DNA of 64,000 bases from Hyaloscypha bicolor E (GCF_002865645.1 NW_020194620.1:1061353-1125352), one strand, 5' to 3'; positions 44,682 to 57,655 are shown, numbered from the stretch's first letter. Notes: generated by a model from the letters alone, not told the origin. Program-made: numbers and translations.

Positions 44682-47600
44682 ATGCCTCAACAGGCTGGAC
44701 AACCGCTGTACGTACCTCCTTTTCTGAAGCCGAACGCGACGCGACTTCTCTTCTTATTAACATGCCGCAGAGCCAAATCCCCTCGGGTCGTGATCGATCT
44801 TACTTTGAGCGATGGCGAGGATGTTGCTGTAAAGCTGCCGTATCCAGATCACTCGACGCATACCTCGACGTTGCTGATCGAGGTTCCCCCTATGCAACAT
44901 GGCTTGCCCATGTTCACGACGAACGCAGACCACAAGTCGGAGAAGAGAGATGGCGCTTCGGGAATGAATTATGCGGAGAACCGTTTACCATATGTGCCTC
45001 CTATACCTATTCCTCGAGCAGCTGTTCCCAATTTCACCCAACCTCGTCCGGTCCTGAGATCCGCTGAGCTTTCAGGTAACCGCAAATCTACCCTTCGACT
45101 CTCTGCCAGCCTCGAAGATCTCTCTAGCAGAAGTGTGCAGATGAACGGGCCACAAAATCTCGCGAATGTAGCGAAGCGTCGGAAAACTACCCATAACGGT
45201 GTTCCTCTAGGAGGTCGAGGGAAAGGCGCGACTTCTAGTTCTTTGGGAGCTCAAGCTTCGCCAAATTCAACATTACCAAGCGCAAATCAAACCGTCGATC
45301 TTACATTATCTCCTCCGACAGCCCATCCCAGAACCGTGATCACCGGGGCAAGCAGGTTACAGTCGAGCTACGGCCTCCCGCCTTCTCCCAAGAATGGACA
45401 TATCCAAGAATCCGTCGCGCTCGAGGACCAAGGCAACCATTCCATGGCTATCCTCCAGAAAGTTTTTGAGCTTATCAAGCTGGCGCTGCAACCTTATCAG
45501 AAGGATCTTTCTTTAGCGGACCAAAAAGAAATCACGTCAAAGGTACAGGAGGTATTGGGCTTTGAGAGATTTTGCTCGCTAACTGCGTCGCAGACGGCAG
45601 CGTGGCTCATTCGCCCCGAACTCAGGACAAACTATGAAAGCAATAATGGCAGGTTTACTAAACAATATAAGAGGGAAATGGCCCAGGAAGCAAAGGCTTA
45701 TGTGGATAGTTATGTCCAAACGTTAAGAGAGCTAAACACCAGGCCCATGAGATTGGGTGCTTCCGAGGAGAGCGAAGGAGGCTCGAGCTCGTCAACTACC
45801 GATGACATTTTCGAAAGACATCATCCACGTTCAGGTGTAGGTCGATCACGCTCATATTCCGAATCGCCTACTACCGAATTATCGAATGATCAGCTCGATG
45901 GCGCTGGGGACTCGGAGCCAGGTGGAAAAGCCCGTGGTAATCCGGCCGCTGGAAACATCGGATACTCTCTGAGACGCTCCGAGCGAGCCAAAAGGCCTCA
46001 TTCATCCTATGTCTTTGCTGCTAAGCGGCGACGAACAAACACGCAGTCTGCCAATGTGGTCCGTTTAGCTGGCGAGGACGACGACACACTCCCTATGGAC
46101 TTAGACTATGAAGCTGAGACACTGGTCGCCAACCCCAACCCAGATTTTGACCCGCGAGATGAATTGGCAGGCATAAAAGCTGTTGCTCGAACATTGCAAG
46201 CGCCTCCGAAGAAGCCAGAGATCGTCTCGTCAGAGAGGGATATACTTTCACTTCTGAGACACCGTGAGATGCATGGTAGAGCCCCCGTTAAGGTGGCCCG
46301 TGGTGAACCATCGCTCAAGGCTTCCATCTATGCCAAGTTGGAGGATTCCTTTGTACGACAGAGTGAGTGGACGGACTCATCTGGAGATATTCAGAGCATC
46401 CGCTGGATTAATGAAGATGCTTTCCTTTGTGGAGCTACCGCCCACCTCGATTCGCACAATATGGAATACAACAAACCTGGCAACTTGCTACTCGGATCTA
46501 CAACCCATGATACGGTCAGGTCTTTTGCAGACCATCGTGTGCCCAGACCCAGATCGGATAAGGCCAATGCTGATTCGATGCGACAGACTCAGGATCCCTG
46601 GCTATACTCTTCCGTTGTTTCTACAGCCCATTGTAAAAAGAATGGGTTTAGCTTCACTGCTAGCTTCGACGAGACAGTCAAAATCTGGTCCATACACCAA
46701 GACGGTTCTTCTATGGACCTGGCCGGCACATGGCAACATGGAGGAAAAGTAAACTTCGTTGTGACTTCAGATCATCACGAGAGAGTTGCTACTGCTTCGG
46801 GTGTCAACAGCAACGCCGTGCGAGTCTACAACTTCGATGAAAAGTCCATCTCCGAGTCCTCCTATGAATTTTATGGCGGCAACAAAGCCCTTTTGCAAAC
46901 TGAAGATGATCAAGCGACAAAACCATGGTCTTACCAACCAGCAACCATTCAATGGGGAAAAGCTCCTCAAGTCGCGAATCTACTACTCGTTGGATACTCC
47001 CCTCGGAGCGATACAGGCGACGATGCTGATATTCCAGACGAAAAGAAAAATACTGGAGAGCTCTGCGTTTGGAATACTGGGAATGAGGAGGTAGTACCCA
47101 TAACTTCATCACACACGCAGAATGTCTTCGAAGTTCAGTGGCATCCAACACAGCCAATATTTGTGGCAGCCACATCACCTTCCGGAACTTTCGATAGTGA
47201 CAAGACCAAGACCCAGATTCGGCTGTTTGCTCTCAATGACCAGGAGATTTTCATGAACACTCAGGCATTGGACTGTTCAGCACTGGATATCAATGAATTG
47301 ACCATCATGTAAGTAGTGTCTCCGTCTTCTTTGCGTTTTCACTGACAGTATCGAAGGCCGAATAGCGAGCTTCATTGCTACGTAACTGCAAGCTGTACCG
47401 ACGGAAATACCTATGTCTACGACACAGCACGAGGCGACCAAGCCATCCACATTCTTGAGCATGGAGGTGAGTCGTGATCGAATTCTTGAGTTGAACCGAC
47501 ACTTAGTTCCAGCAGAATCTTTAGACCCTCTAGACCCTGATCTCCCTCGCGAAATCGGCGATGTGGGCGTCCAATTCGCAGCCTGGGGACAAACTACAAA

Positions 47601-48492
47601 CAGATTTTACACCGGATCGTCAGATGGGAAGGTGAAAGCTTGGAATCTCAAGCATCCTCCTGGAAAGGCTTTCGTTCGAAACGTTCTTTCTCTCGCAGGG
47701 GCAATAATCAGTGGAGCATTTTCGAAAGATTTCTCAAAACTTCTTATTGGCGACGCCACTGGAAAAATCCATCTATTGAGCATCAACGACAACGACCTTG
47801 AAGAAGGCCCGATAGCAACTATCAAGAGTAACTCTTCCCGAGAAGGTACCTCGAGCACAGCGGAGAAAGGCAGCGTTGCAGAAATCAAACTTCAACAATT
47901 GCTTCAACAAAAGAACGGCATACTCTTGAAAAACATCAAACGTCCAAAGGTTATCCTCCCACATAAGGAGCCCCCTCCCCCGGAAGGTTACGAGATCAAT
48001 CAAAGAGAGAACGAAACTTCTGCACATATTGCACAACATTATTTGAGTGAAGGCTGGCTAGAACAACGTGTTGGTCTAGGTGTATACCAGGGAGCCAACT
48101 ATGCTGAGACCGGGTGGTATGACCGAACTGCACATGAAGATGGCAATCCACACGGCCCTTTATTACCTCAATTTCGTGAGGAGCAGCAATTCATTATGCA
48201 CCAGAAGAACGATGAGGGGTTTGACCTGCTTCCACGCGTCAGAAGCTCTGACCCCAAGCAACATGAAGAGAACATGAATCTTGATCTCAATTTTGCAAGC
48301 CTGACTCTCGACACCCAACAGGCCTTGAGAGAAGAACGAGTTGAAATTGAAGGAGACTTCTCCCACACATATAGCTACGAGTTCCTTCCGAAGCCCTCCA
48401 TTTGGAGTGGCAAGAAGAACACGAGAAGCGGATCATCGAGAGATGAAACTCAGAAGCGAAGCATTGGGGATGCGGACGAGATGATGGAATGA
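44682..48492 (+). CDS. Large WD40 protein with SUMO-interaction-like motifs
   Basis: About 1214 residues in four exons: 44682-44707, 44771-47308, 47366-47466 and 47513-48492 (exon 4 could begin at 47507). The N-terminus holds VVIDLTLSDGEDV and later TVDLTLSPPT, both hydrophobic-acidic patterns typical of SUMO-interacting motifs. Then a disordered Ser/Pro-rich stretch, a helical part (about 235-330), a basic patch (AAKRRRTNT) and a WD40 propeller from about 530 (IRWINEDAFLCGAT, FTASFDETVKIWSIHQDG, GELCVWNTG, VFEVQWHPTQPIFVAAT, YVTASCTDGNTYVYDTA, FYTGSSDGKVKAWNLKHP, LLIGDATGKIHLL). The layout resembles large fungal CUL4-linked WD proteins (DIM-9/Raf1 class), but I cannot confirm orthology. The first intron (63 bases) has no in-frame stop. 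Confidence 0.78.
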
Positions 48493-50603
48493 TGGAACGA
48501 AGGAACGAAGGAATGGACATCTTATAATAGAAATGTGTCTTGTATGCATGGGTCGTCACCCAGGATACTTGAAACATTCTGCTCTTTATCGGCTTCCTGC
48601 TGCCGCGTATCGCTTTTAACATATTTTGGCATAGAAAAATATTGATAATATTGGTCGGATGACGAAGTTCGGTCTCGAGGTGGTATTTTGCAGCCGGGCA
48701 GTCATGTGAGTCGATGATTGGGACGAGGATAATTTGAAGAAGGTTGAGAACCGTCTTGGCTGGTGTTCTCGCGGACTTAAAGGACGAGCCTGGGTTCTCC
48801 ATTCTTCCACCTTTCCGGTAATTAGCGGCTCTGTTGGACTGTAAGTTAAAAAGCATCAGACGTTCATTGCCAGGTCCTTTGGTCTCCCAATGATCCAAAA
48901 AGTCCCTGTCTTCACCCACTAATGCGCACCTTGTCAATAGCTCTAGTCTTTCTCAGTACAAAATTTTCTTTGAATACACCTCAGAAGTAGGTACCGCTTG
49001 CCCTCTTTTGCGGGTACATTAACGGAAAGAAATACGGAAAGGCTTAAAGGGCAGCTAGCCCCGAGCTCTGGCATTTGAAGGGAGCAATGCTCATGCCGCC
49101 CCTCAAAAAGGAGACCCTTCAGCGGATTCACTAGACAGATAACCAAAATTCCAGGGTCTTTAAGCATGTGATGCTCCGTAGCCAAAAGCTTGAGCTCCGC
49201 TGTGTGCTCTAAGTCCATCCGCGGAGCCACTTCATCCGCAGTACGAACATTGGTTACAAAAAGTAACCTTATCCTCCCTTCCTTCCGAGAATCGAAAATC
49301 TCGAAAGATCATGAAGAAGAATTATGAGGGGATTATCAATGCTTATCCGCACCCGAATCTCACATGAGCCTTATCGCTCTCGTCAGGCGAGACTGCCAGC
49401 CCATGGAAATCCATTGGAGTTGTAGCTGCAGATGCAATTCTACAAATCGGATCGGAGATTTTTGGTGGGCGTGGCATGGAAACGAATCTACTCGCTTGTT
49501 TGTGCCTCAATCTCCAATGACTCATTCTTGTTCCTCTTTGTCACCAGGGACGAAAAGAAGATCGGTTGTTGGGTCTGTGTCTTCCTTCTCTCTTGGACAC
49601 AGTCTCCATTGTCCCTAAAACTATTCCCAAAGCCACTTTTCCTCGGAGCAGTATTTCGATCAAATCTACCATCCAAGAGCCAAGAGTCAAAACTTTTCTC
49701 TTTCTTCAACCCTGCACCTCCCCTCCAGACCAGGTGGTGGCTTTCCTCGCGATCCTCCTTGCATCGTGGCCCAATCGGTGAGCCCTCAGGCCTCCGATTC
49801 AGCGATCGAGTGGCATCTTAGCCCTTGTGTGACCGCTGCTTTGAAAGGGATTTTCTCGCGGCTGGCTGCTTTTGGGGGAGGAGATGTTGAGGTGTGGCTG
49901 GCTTTGGGCAGGGGTGTGTTATGCAGTGGCAATGCAAGGGAATGAATGCAGCATTGGTGAGGATTCTCTATGTAACTCTGTGTTGTTAGTGGTGAAGGAG
50001 TCTTTGGATTTATTTTCGGAAGTCTGAAGGGAAGAGACAGGATACGAAACATGAGGTTATTGAATCAAAGGTAAATAATGATGTTGCCTCGAAAGGATCG
50101 AGGTATGATACATGCAGGTAGCCTGGCTATCAGGACTCTGCGAGTAACAACAGTCCAAGGGGAAGTGGTTGTTTCTCAACAGGGAGTTAGTCAATTCTTC
50201 GGGTCACATCAAATGCAAGGTGAAGAGTCATTTTATGGTCATTTTCATTAGGAAAGGCTATGTAGACGTCAGTCTCAGAACAGCGAGAGGGATTTGGAGT
50301 TGGAACTCCGAAGTCGTGTCTCTCGTGCCGTAAAGACCCGCGACTGACGATTTTTGCTGATATACAGTGAAGCATGCTGGCTCAAATTACGAGCAGCATC
50401 GATGAGACAGATGATGATTCATTCTGCATGCTCCAGATCCGCCAAGATTCTCGCCCAAGCCATATGCATCCCATAAGGTATTTTAACGCCAACACCATTG
50501 CTATGCAGGGAATGACGAACGAGAGGAAAGGAATTGCTGTAGCTCCGGATGTCTCTGGTCAAGTAGACTCTTGTGAAGGTTGAATGATTAGATTTGCAGA
50601 GAT
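48493..50603. other. Intergenic, 2.1 kb, between convergent genes
   Basis: Unusually long for a tail-to-tail spacer. I found only short frames without protein-like composition (for example around 49360-49830). Nothing could be identified. Confidence 0.4.
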
Positions 50604-53176
50604 TCAGCTGCGATGTCCGGGTGGAGGACGGTGTGCTGGTTGTGCTGCTGTCTGACCCGGGAAGGTGAAGCCAGGAGGCATAATGGGCATACCATTCGGG
50701 AAAGGAAATGGGAAAGGGTTCTGCATCCCGAAGGCAGGAACTGGGGGCATTGAAGGAGGTGCTTGAGGTCTATCCTTGTGGTCTTCTTCACGGCGGTCAT
50801 CGTCTCGTCGATTATTCTGATTGCCTCCTCGACGGTGACGATCAGTCTCCTCCTCATCGCGTTCCCGACTTGACTTGGGGCCGTTATTGCCACCCTTGTC
50901 AGTTTGCATCCGACGACTGATTGCCTTTGAAGAGACACCTTGACCGATTTCGATATCTGGCTCTTCAACGACCATGCCAGATTCAATGGGCTTTCCACCG
51001 CTGCCGCCATACTCAGCAGTCAGCATCCACTTGCGATCAGCATCAGTGAGCTTGCTAGTTGGGATCACGCTGACGCCAGTCTGGTAGTCACTGCAATCAC
51101 GAGGGCCAAATCCTACACCCCATCGCGTCTGTTCAAGTTAGCTTGTGTAATCAGAAGTAAGGAGAAGACAATTGTCGGGCATACCCTCAACGGAGAGTCC
51201 GGAGTTCTATTCTTCTCCATTGCTTCCTTTGCAGCAACAGCATCGGCGCGGCTAATCATCTTGACAAAGGCATGGCGCTTGTCCTTGTTGACAATGCAAG
51301 TCTGCACCTTGCCAAAGCGCTCGAAGACATTTCTCAGTTCTTGTTCAGAGGACCTATGAATGTTAGTAAAACTTAAGCTTGGATATAGCCATAAACTTAC
51401 GTGACACCACCAACGAAGAGAGTTCGGCTGAGCACTAGAAAGTGTTAGTCTTGATTGCAAGAAGGGAGATTCGCGCCCATACCTTTAATACTTCCTTTGG
51501 GGATGGTAGGGTCATGACCTATCCATTTGCTAGCAGCACCATTGGGCCTTGTTGGAGGAGATGGGCTACGACCACGGCGGGGAGGACTGCGTTGCCGATA
51601 GTCATTACCACGTCCTCGGCCACGGCCGCGATCATCACCCCGGCTTCGGCCCGGCGAGTCTCGGCCATATTCATAGTTGGGCTCGTCTCGACGACGTGAA
51701 GCAGGAGAGTCGCGAGTGTTCCATGCAGGAGGAGGCGAGCGAGATCGCGAACGACGGCGGTACCGACCAGGGGGTGATCTCGCAGCCTCGTGGTAGCCAT
51801 TTCCAGTTCCATTGCGGTCACGTGATTCTTCTGGTCTCGCACCCCAACCATTCTGAGCATTTGGGCTTGAATTCTGGGCCGTGAATTGCGGAGGTGGCGG
51901 TGGGAGTGTTCCTGCACTCATCATTGGAGGTGCTTGATTACCCATAACAGCAATAATACCAGCAATCTTGTCAGGAGTAAAGCCTTGGTCTGACAATGCC
52001 TTTATCAACATCAACTGCTGTTGGACATTTGGATCGAGAGCAGAAGGCGGGGCTATCGGCGGAGCAATTGCGAAAGGATTTGTTTGATTACTGGCAAAGT
52101 TCTGAGCACCATTACTCATTCCTTGAGAAGCAAAGGTGGCCGCTGCGGCTGGCACGTTTACAGGCGGTGGAATTGCTGGAAACGGAATGCCCTGATTGAA
52201 GGCTGAAAGAGCAGGATTACTCTGCGAATTTGATACATTGTATTGACTATCCTTTGGGGGGGTGGGATTCGCTGGGGGAGCAGTGTTGTTTTGTCGAGCC
52301 ATGTTGGCAAGAGCCTCCAAGATCGAGGAGGTGTTACGGGCAGCTGGGGCTGGATTTGATACAGGCATCTGTTGGAGTCCAAGAGTTTTTTGAAGATCTG
52401 CGGGAGGACTTCCCGGAGGGGTAGTTGATTGATCTATGAAGAGAATAGCAGTGATTAGAGAATGACCAGGACACGGGTGGGAAAGTGTGGCTGTCTTACT
52501 TTGCGGTGGGACGTTCAATTTCTCCTTGAATGTAGTGAGCATTTGCAAGGGGAATGTTTGGCCTTTCTCCCAGATATCAACGAGCTTTCTGATTTTTTCC
52601 TACAAAACAAGAAACAAAGTAAGTAGGGTTTCAGAGGGGCGAACTATGCAGAGCAAATATCTCATTCAAGCGGCACACCAGTAGTCAAGATCGTGTGCAT
52701 CTCGCAATACCGAAGAGCTCCGAAGACTACAGAGCTCAAATGTTTGGGCGTACCTTTTGATCACCGGGGGCAGACAAAATAATATCGTTCATCAGGACGG
52801 GAAGCAGTTCCTTTACTCTATGAACACCAGCAGCATAGGTTCCATCCTGGGCAGAACTGTTTATAGGCTGTCCAGCACTCTTAGCTTGTTCTGTCCACTT
52901 TCTCGTCACAGAGTCTACGACGTATAGCACGCCAAGTTTGTGGGTTCCGGGGGCTTTCTTGAAATGAGTGTACAGCTTCTGGATGAGTACCGATTCGGAC
53001 TATGTGAGGGTGGCGTCAGCTTCGTGAACATCAAGCGGGGTCACCAATCTTCTTACCTGAACGTTTGCGGTGCAGAGCGCTGTGATACTTTGGATTCGAG
53101 AACCCGACACTCCTGGAGGCTTCAACGACAGCATGGCTTGCAAGCCAGCTTCTAGTTCTGCTACTGCGGAAGACAT
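50604..53176 (-). CDS. Seb1/Nrd1-like RNA polymerase II termination factor
   Basis: Binds the RNA polymerase II C-terminal domain and nascent RNA to direct termination and 3'-end choice. Seven minus-strand exons: 53176-53057, 52999-52754, 52599-52500, 52433-51483, 51434-51401, 51353-51185 and 51128-50604; 714 residues. The CTD-interacting domain spans about 1-150 (VLIQKLYTHFKKAPGTHKLG, LYVVDSVTRKW, ELLPVLMNDII, KIRKLVDIWEKGQTFP). A Pro/Gln/Asn-rich part is followed by an Arg/Ser-rich region (RYRRRSRSRSPPP). The RRM is at about 475-540: RTLFVGGVT, then ELRNVFERFGKVQTCIVNKD and KRHAFVKMISRADAV. After it comes WGVGFGPRDCSDYQTGVSVI, conserved in Seb1 and Nrd1. A 34-base exon carries RNP-2. Confidence 0.92.
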
Positions 53177-53922
53177 GACGGGAGAAACAAGATTGCGGCG
53201 ATAGCTCAGTTCATGCAATCAAATGTGGAGTGGAGCAGATGAGAGATCTTGCGTCTACTGCTACGCTCTGCTCTTCACTTTCTCGACCAACAGAAGCGAA
53301 GCTACGATAATGGTGAATAAAAGTGAAGGTAGGTGGTCTATGCGCGATTACGATACGACGTGCGACCGGGCACGATGGCTCTAGAGCTGGAGTGTCACTA
53401 GCCAAAGTTTCGAGGCGTTGGCAGGTAGCAGAAGTAGCAGGAGCTACGGCTGCGAAAGTTCTTGATTAGCTGCTGTAGTTCTGATGGTTTCCAGAAGGTT
53501 GTGGTTTAGATGTGGAGGGAAGAGGAGGTTGGACAAAGCCGAAGATGAGGAGGCGTTTTGTGACTGCAAGCTAGGCAGAGAATTACTCATCGATCACGTG
53601 ACCAGACCCCATTTGTTCGAAACTGAATGGAAAAGTAGAGAGGCGAGCAATTCACGAGTTACGGGTAGCTTCAGATTCCCTAGACGTTTGTGTGAATCAG
53701 AAATAGAAAGCTCCCTTGATGGCCCAGTGGCTCTCCGACTTTGCCCGTGTCTCGCACCGCGTTTTGACGTCAGGGTGTTCGCAACTTTTTTTCGGCGGTG
53801 GCCCGCTGTCCCGTCCGTTGGGAGCCGGGGTGTAAAGCCCAAAGCTTCCGCTGGTCCGGGAGTCCTTCCAATCTTTTTCAACACCCATCTTCCTCTCTTT
53901 GCTTTCCCAACTCCATACCACA
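53177..53922. promoter_or_regulatory. Divergent promoter region (Seb1-like / citrate synthase)
   Basis: About 0.75 kb between two outward-facing start codons. Contains a GTGACCAGACC-type and several CACGTGAC-like boxes (GATCACGTGACC near 53592), i.e. an E-box core CACGTG. The leader of citrate synthase is C/T-rich. Confidence 0.45.
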
Positions 53923-55593
53923 ATGTCGTCAGCGCTCCGTCTTGGTTCTTCGGCCTTGCGGTCTTCCCTCGCCGCTCCAGCTTTCAATGCCAGAACCGCT
54001 GCCTTCAATGGCTTGCGATGCTATTCTTCGTCGAAAACTCAAGTGCGGAAGCTCCTTCGGTCTCAATCGTGGCCCCAACTAACAATTGTGATAGACCCTG
54101 AAGGAGCGGTTCGCCGAACAACTGCCGGAGAATATTGAGAAGATAAAGAAGCTCCGCAAGTAAGCATTGACAATGGGGACCAAAATTTACGGGATTGATA
54201 AATTCCAGGGACTACGGATCGAAAGTTGTTGGCGAGGTTACTCTCGACCAAGTCTATGGCGGTGCCCGTGGTATCAAGTCTTTAGTCTGGGAGGGATCTG
54301 TTCTCGACGCCGAGGAGGGTATCCGCTTCCGAGGAAAGACAATTCCAGAATGCCAGGAGCTCCTGCCAAAGGCTCCTGGAGGACAGGAGCCTCTGCCGGA
54401 AGGTGAGGAATGATAAGAGATATATTCCGGTAATCTGCTAATTGATTCCCCAGGCCTCTTCTGGCTTCTCCTGACTGGTGAAGTTCCCAGTGAACAGCAA
54501 GTCCGCGACCTCTCCGCTGAGTGGGCCGCCCGCTCCGAAGTTCCCAAGTTCGTGGAAGAGCTTATCGACCGCTGTCCGAATGACCTCCACCCAATGGCCC
54601 AATTCTCCATTGCAGTCACTGCTCTGGAGCACGAATCTGCCTTCGCGAAAGCATACGCCAAAGGAATGAAGAAGACCGAGTACTGGGGACACACTTTCGA
54701 GGACTCTATGGATTTGATCGCCAAGCTCCCAACTATCGCTGCCAGAATCTACCAAAACGTATTCAAAGGTGGCAAGGTCGCACCTGTCCAGAAAGACAAG
54801 GATTACAGCTTCAACTTTGCCAACCAATTGGGTTTCGGTGAGAACAAGGATTTCGTTGAGCTGATGAGACTGTACCTTACCATCCACACTGATCATGAGG
54901 GTGGTAATGTCAGTGCCCACACCACTCACTTGGTTGGCAGTGCTCTCAGCTCTCCTATGCTGTCCCTCGCCGCTGGTCTGAATGGTCTTGCCGGTCCTCT
55001 CCACGGTCTCGCCAACCAGGAAGTTTTGAATTGGCTCACCAAAATGAAGGCTGCCATTGGCAATGATCTGAGTGATCAAGCCATCAAGGACTACCTCTGG
55101 TCTACACTCAAGGCTGGTCAAGTCGTCCCCGGTTACGGACATGCTGTTCTCCGCAAGACCGATCCTCGTTATATGGCTCAGAGAGAATTTGCCGAGGTAA
55201 GAATGCTTCCTTTTCCATCAGAAAAGTACTAACAGCTGCTAGAAACATCTCCCGGATGACAAGATGTATCAACTGGTTAGCCAGGTTTACAAGATCGCTC
55301 CAGGTGTTCTGACGGAGCACGGAAAGACCAAGAACCCGTATCCGAATGTAGACGCCGTAAGTGAATTTATCCCTCGAGAAAATATGACACTGATTCGATA
55401 ACAGCACTCTGGTGTTCTCCTCCAATATTACGGCTTGACTGAGGCTAACTACTACACCGTTCTCTTCGGTGTTTCCCGTGCCATTGGTGTCCTTCCTCAA
55501 CTCATCATTGACCGCGCAGTTGGCGCTCCAATCGAACGACCAAAGTCCTTTTCAACAGAGAAGTGGGCTGAGATCGTCGGAGCCAAGCTGTAA
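53923..55593 (+). CDS. Mitochondrial citrate synthase
   Basis: Condenses acetyl-CoA and oxaloacetate to citrate, first step of the citric acid cycle. Six exons: 53923-54042, 54095-54159, 54209-54402, 54454-55196, 55243-55356 and 55405-55593; 474 residues. The N-terminus ([20 protein letters not shown], then RCYSSS) is a mitochondrial presequence, followed by [11 protein letters not shown]. Catalytic elements are all present: His in [13 protein letters not shown], His in [15 protein letters not shown] and Asp in [14 protein letters not shown], the last split by an intron between Ala and His. The C-terminus lacks a peroxisomal SKL signal, so it is the mitochondrial form rather than a methylcitrate or glyoxysomal one. 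Next gene downstream is the citrate carrier. Confidence 0.95.
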
Positions 55594-56528
55594 AAATAGA
55601 ATAGGTGTGGAAGAGGGATGGGGTCGGGGCGCTAGATTGTGATTGTACGAAAAGGGTTGGCATAGACGGGATTGGGAGCAATAGCACTGTTCACTGTACT
55701 TTATCTCAGCGTGCTGGTGCTTTTCTGCAGCCATACCTGCCTACTGAACTGCATTTTCGTATTCTAATAAGCTTCCGTCCTTAGATCTTCATTCAATGAG
55801 CTCGTTGACGCCCCTTGAACTCGCTCGGATGTGGTCTTTGCCAAGCACAGATTTTGTTTTGAGTGAGTGAGTGGTGTGACAACCCATCAAATGGCATCTA
55901 GCTGTTTTCTTTTTTTTGTTTTTTTTTTTGGAAATCATCCGAAGACAGGGACGCCATTCGCATCGCAAGGCGTTTCCTCTTCCAATCCCAACTAATCCGG
56001 CCATTGGAAGATCCCCCCCCCCAGCATGTACAATCTTTGAAAATCATGAAGATCAACATCCCCTTTTTTGACCCACATGCAGGCAGATCGGCCAATGCCG
56101 AGGTGTTGAACGAAGCGATCCAACAGTCGGCTCAAGCCGCCCAACAAGACAACAACTTTACCAACTGGGAAACGCAGCCCCTGTAGCCTATACGGAAGAG
56201 CCTCGTTGAAGAATAATTCCAAACACCAAACCCGTATCGAATCTTGCTGCAAGGTCAAATCTTACCTGCAACCGCGCCCTTCAGATATAGCCAACGAATT
56301 TATCTAGAGCTACGCAGTTTGCCGGTTGAGCCTGATGCTGACAAGGGAAAAAGCAAAACAAAGCCAGCAAGATAAGCTTCGGTCATCGAACCCCAACGTC
56401 GACGCATTTAGCTTGAGCAAAAAAGGACACCAAGCACAGCATAGCTCCAATTCCAGCAACAACAATCCTTTGCGACGAAGCACCCTTATCCCTTGGTCAG
56501 GGTCCCAGATATAGAAATACCACCTACG
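55594..56528. other. Intergenic, citrate synthase to YHM2
   Basis: 3' region of citrate synthase and promoter of the carrier. Has a T-rich run (about 55908-55930) followed by a run of eight C (about 56012-56020). A small ATG frame at 56046-56186 (46 codons, NIPFFDPHAGRSANAEVLNE) lies in the presumed leader and could be an upstream frame or chance. Confidence 0.45.
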
Positions 56529-57655
56529 ATGTCCGTCATCGCAGCCAAGCCGGTTCCTGAGAAGAAGCCCGTCAAGTTCAGCAATTTGCTGCTTGGGGCC
56601 GGCCTCAACATGTACGTGCTCCGATTCGCAGAGAAGGGGCAAAGGCGGAGGACTGATGAGAGCACAGGTTCGAGGTCACAACTTTGGGACAGCCGCTGGA
56701 GGTCACGAAGACGACGATGGCGGCGAATCGAGGAGATTCGTTCGCGACCGCTTTGACAAGAATATGGGGTCGAGGTGGTGTTCTTGGCTGTATGCTACCC
56801 TTCCTTTCTCTTCTGCTTTTGTCCATCTGCCATTTTGAGGTCGTTTTGTTAATGTGCACTGCTCTGCACAGTCTACCAAGGTCTCATCCCCTGGGCCTGG
56901 ATCGAAGCCTCCACCAAAGGTGCAGTCCTCCTCTTCGTCGCCTCCGAAGGAGAGTACTATGCCCGCTCCTTCGGCGCGTCTGACTTCACGGCCGGCATCA
57001 GCGGTGGTATCTTGGGCGGAGTGGCACAAGCGTACGCGACGATGGGTTTCTGCACCTGCATGAAGACCGTCGAGATCACCAAGACCAAGCTTGCTGCTGC
57101 GGGTGTCAAGCCTCCGGGTACATTTGCCACGTTCATGGATATCTACCGGAAGGAGGGGATCAAGGGGATCAACAAGGGTGTGAATGCTGTCGCTATCCGT
57201 CAAATGACGAACTGGGGATCCAGATTCGGCCTCTCGAGACTGGCGGAACAGGGTATCAGGAAGGTTACCGGCAAGGAGGAGGGCGGCAGGTTGAATGCCT
57301 GGGAGAAAATCCTGGCGTCTGGGCTGGGTGGTGGTTTGAGTGCTTGGAACCAGCCGATTGAGGTTATCCGTGTGGAGATGCAGAGTAAGACGGAGGACCC
57401 GAACCGTCCGAAGAAGATGACAGTGGGGAATACGGCGAAGTACATTTACCAGAATAACGGGCTTAAGGGTCTGTATCGGGGAGTGGTGCCTCGTATTGGC
57501 TTGGGCGTTTGGCAGACGATTTGCATGGTTGCTATGGGTGATATGTAAGTGTTCTTGCTAAGTCCTGAGAAGTAGGATATTGGCTAATACGTGGGAACAG
57601 GGCGAAGAGCTACGTCGAGAAGCTCACCGGCGAGGCGGTCACTGCTAAGCATTAG
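56529..57655 (+). CDS. YHM2: Mitochondrial citrate/2-oxoglutarate carrier, Yhm2 type
   Basis: Inner-membrane carrier that exports citrate in exchange for 2-oxoglutarate, supplying cytosolic reducing power; also reported to bind mitochondrial DNA in yeast. Four exons: 56529-56611, 56668-56789, 56872-57544 and 57601-57655; 310 residues. The sequence follows Yhm2 closely: [131 protein letters not shown] and [18 protein letters not shown]. These divergent PxD/ExxK-like signatures separate it from other mitochondrial carriers. The C-terminus ends AKH, as in yeast. Intact. Confidence 0.95.
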
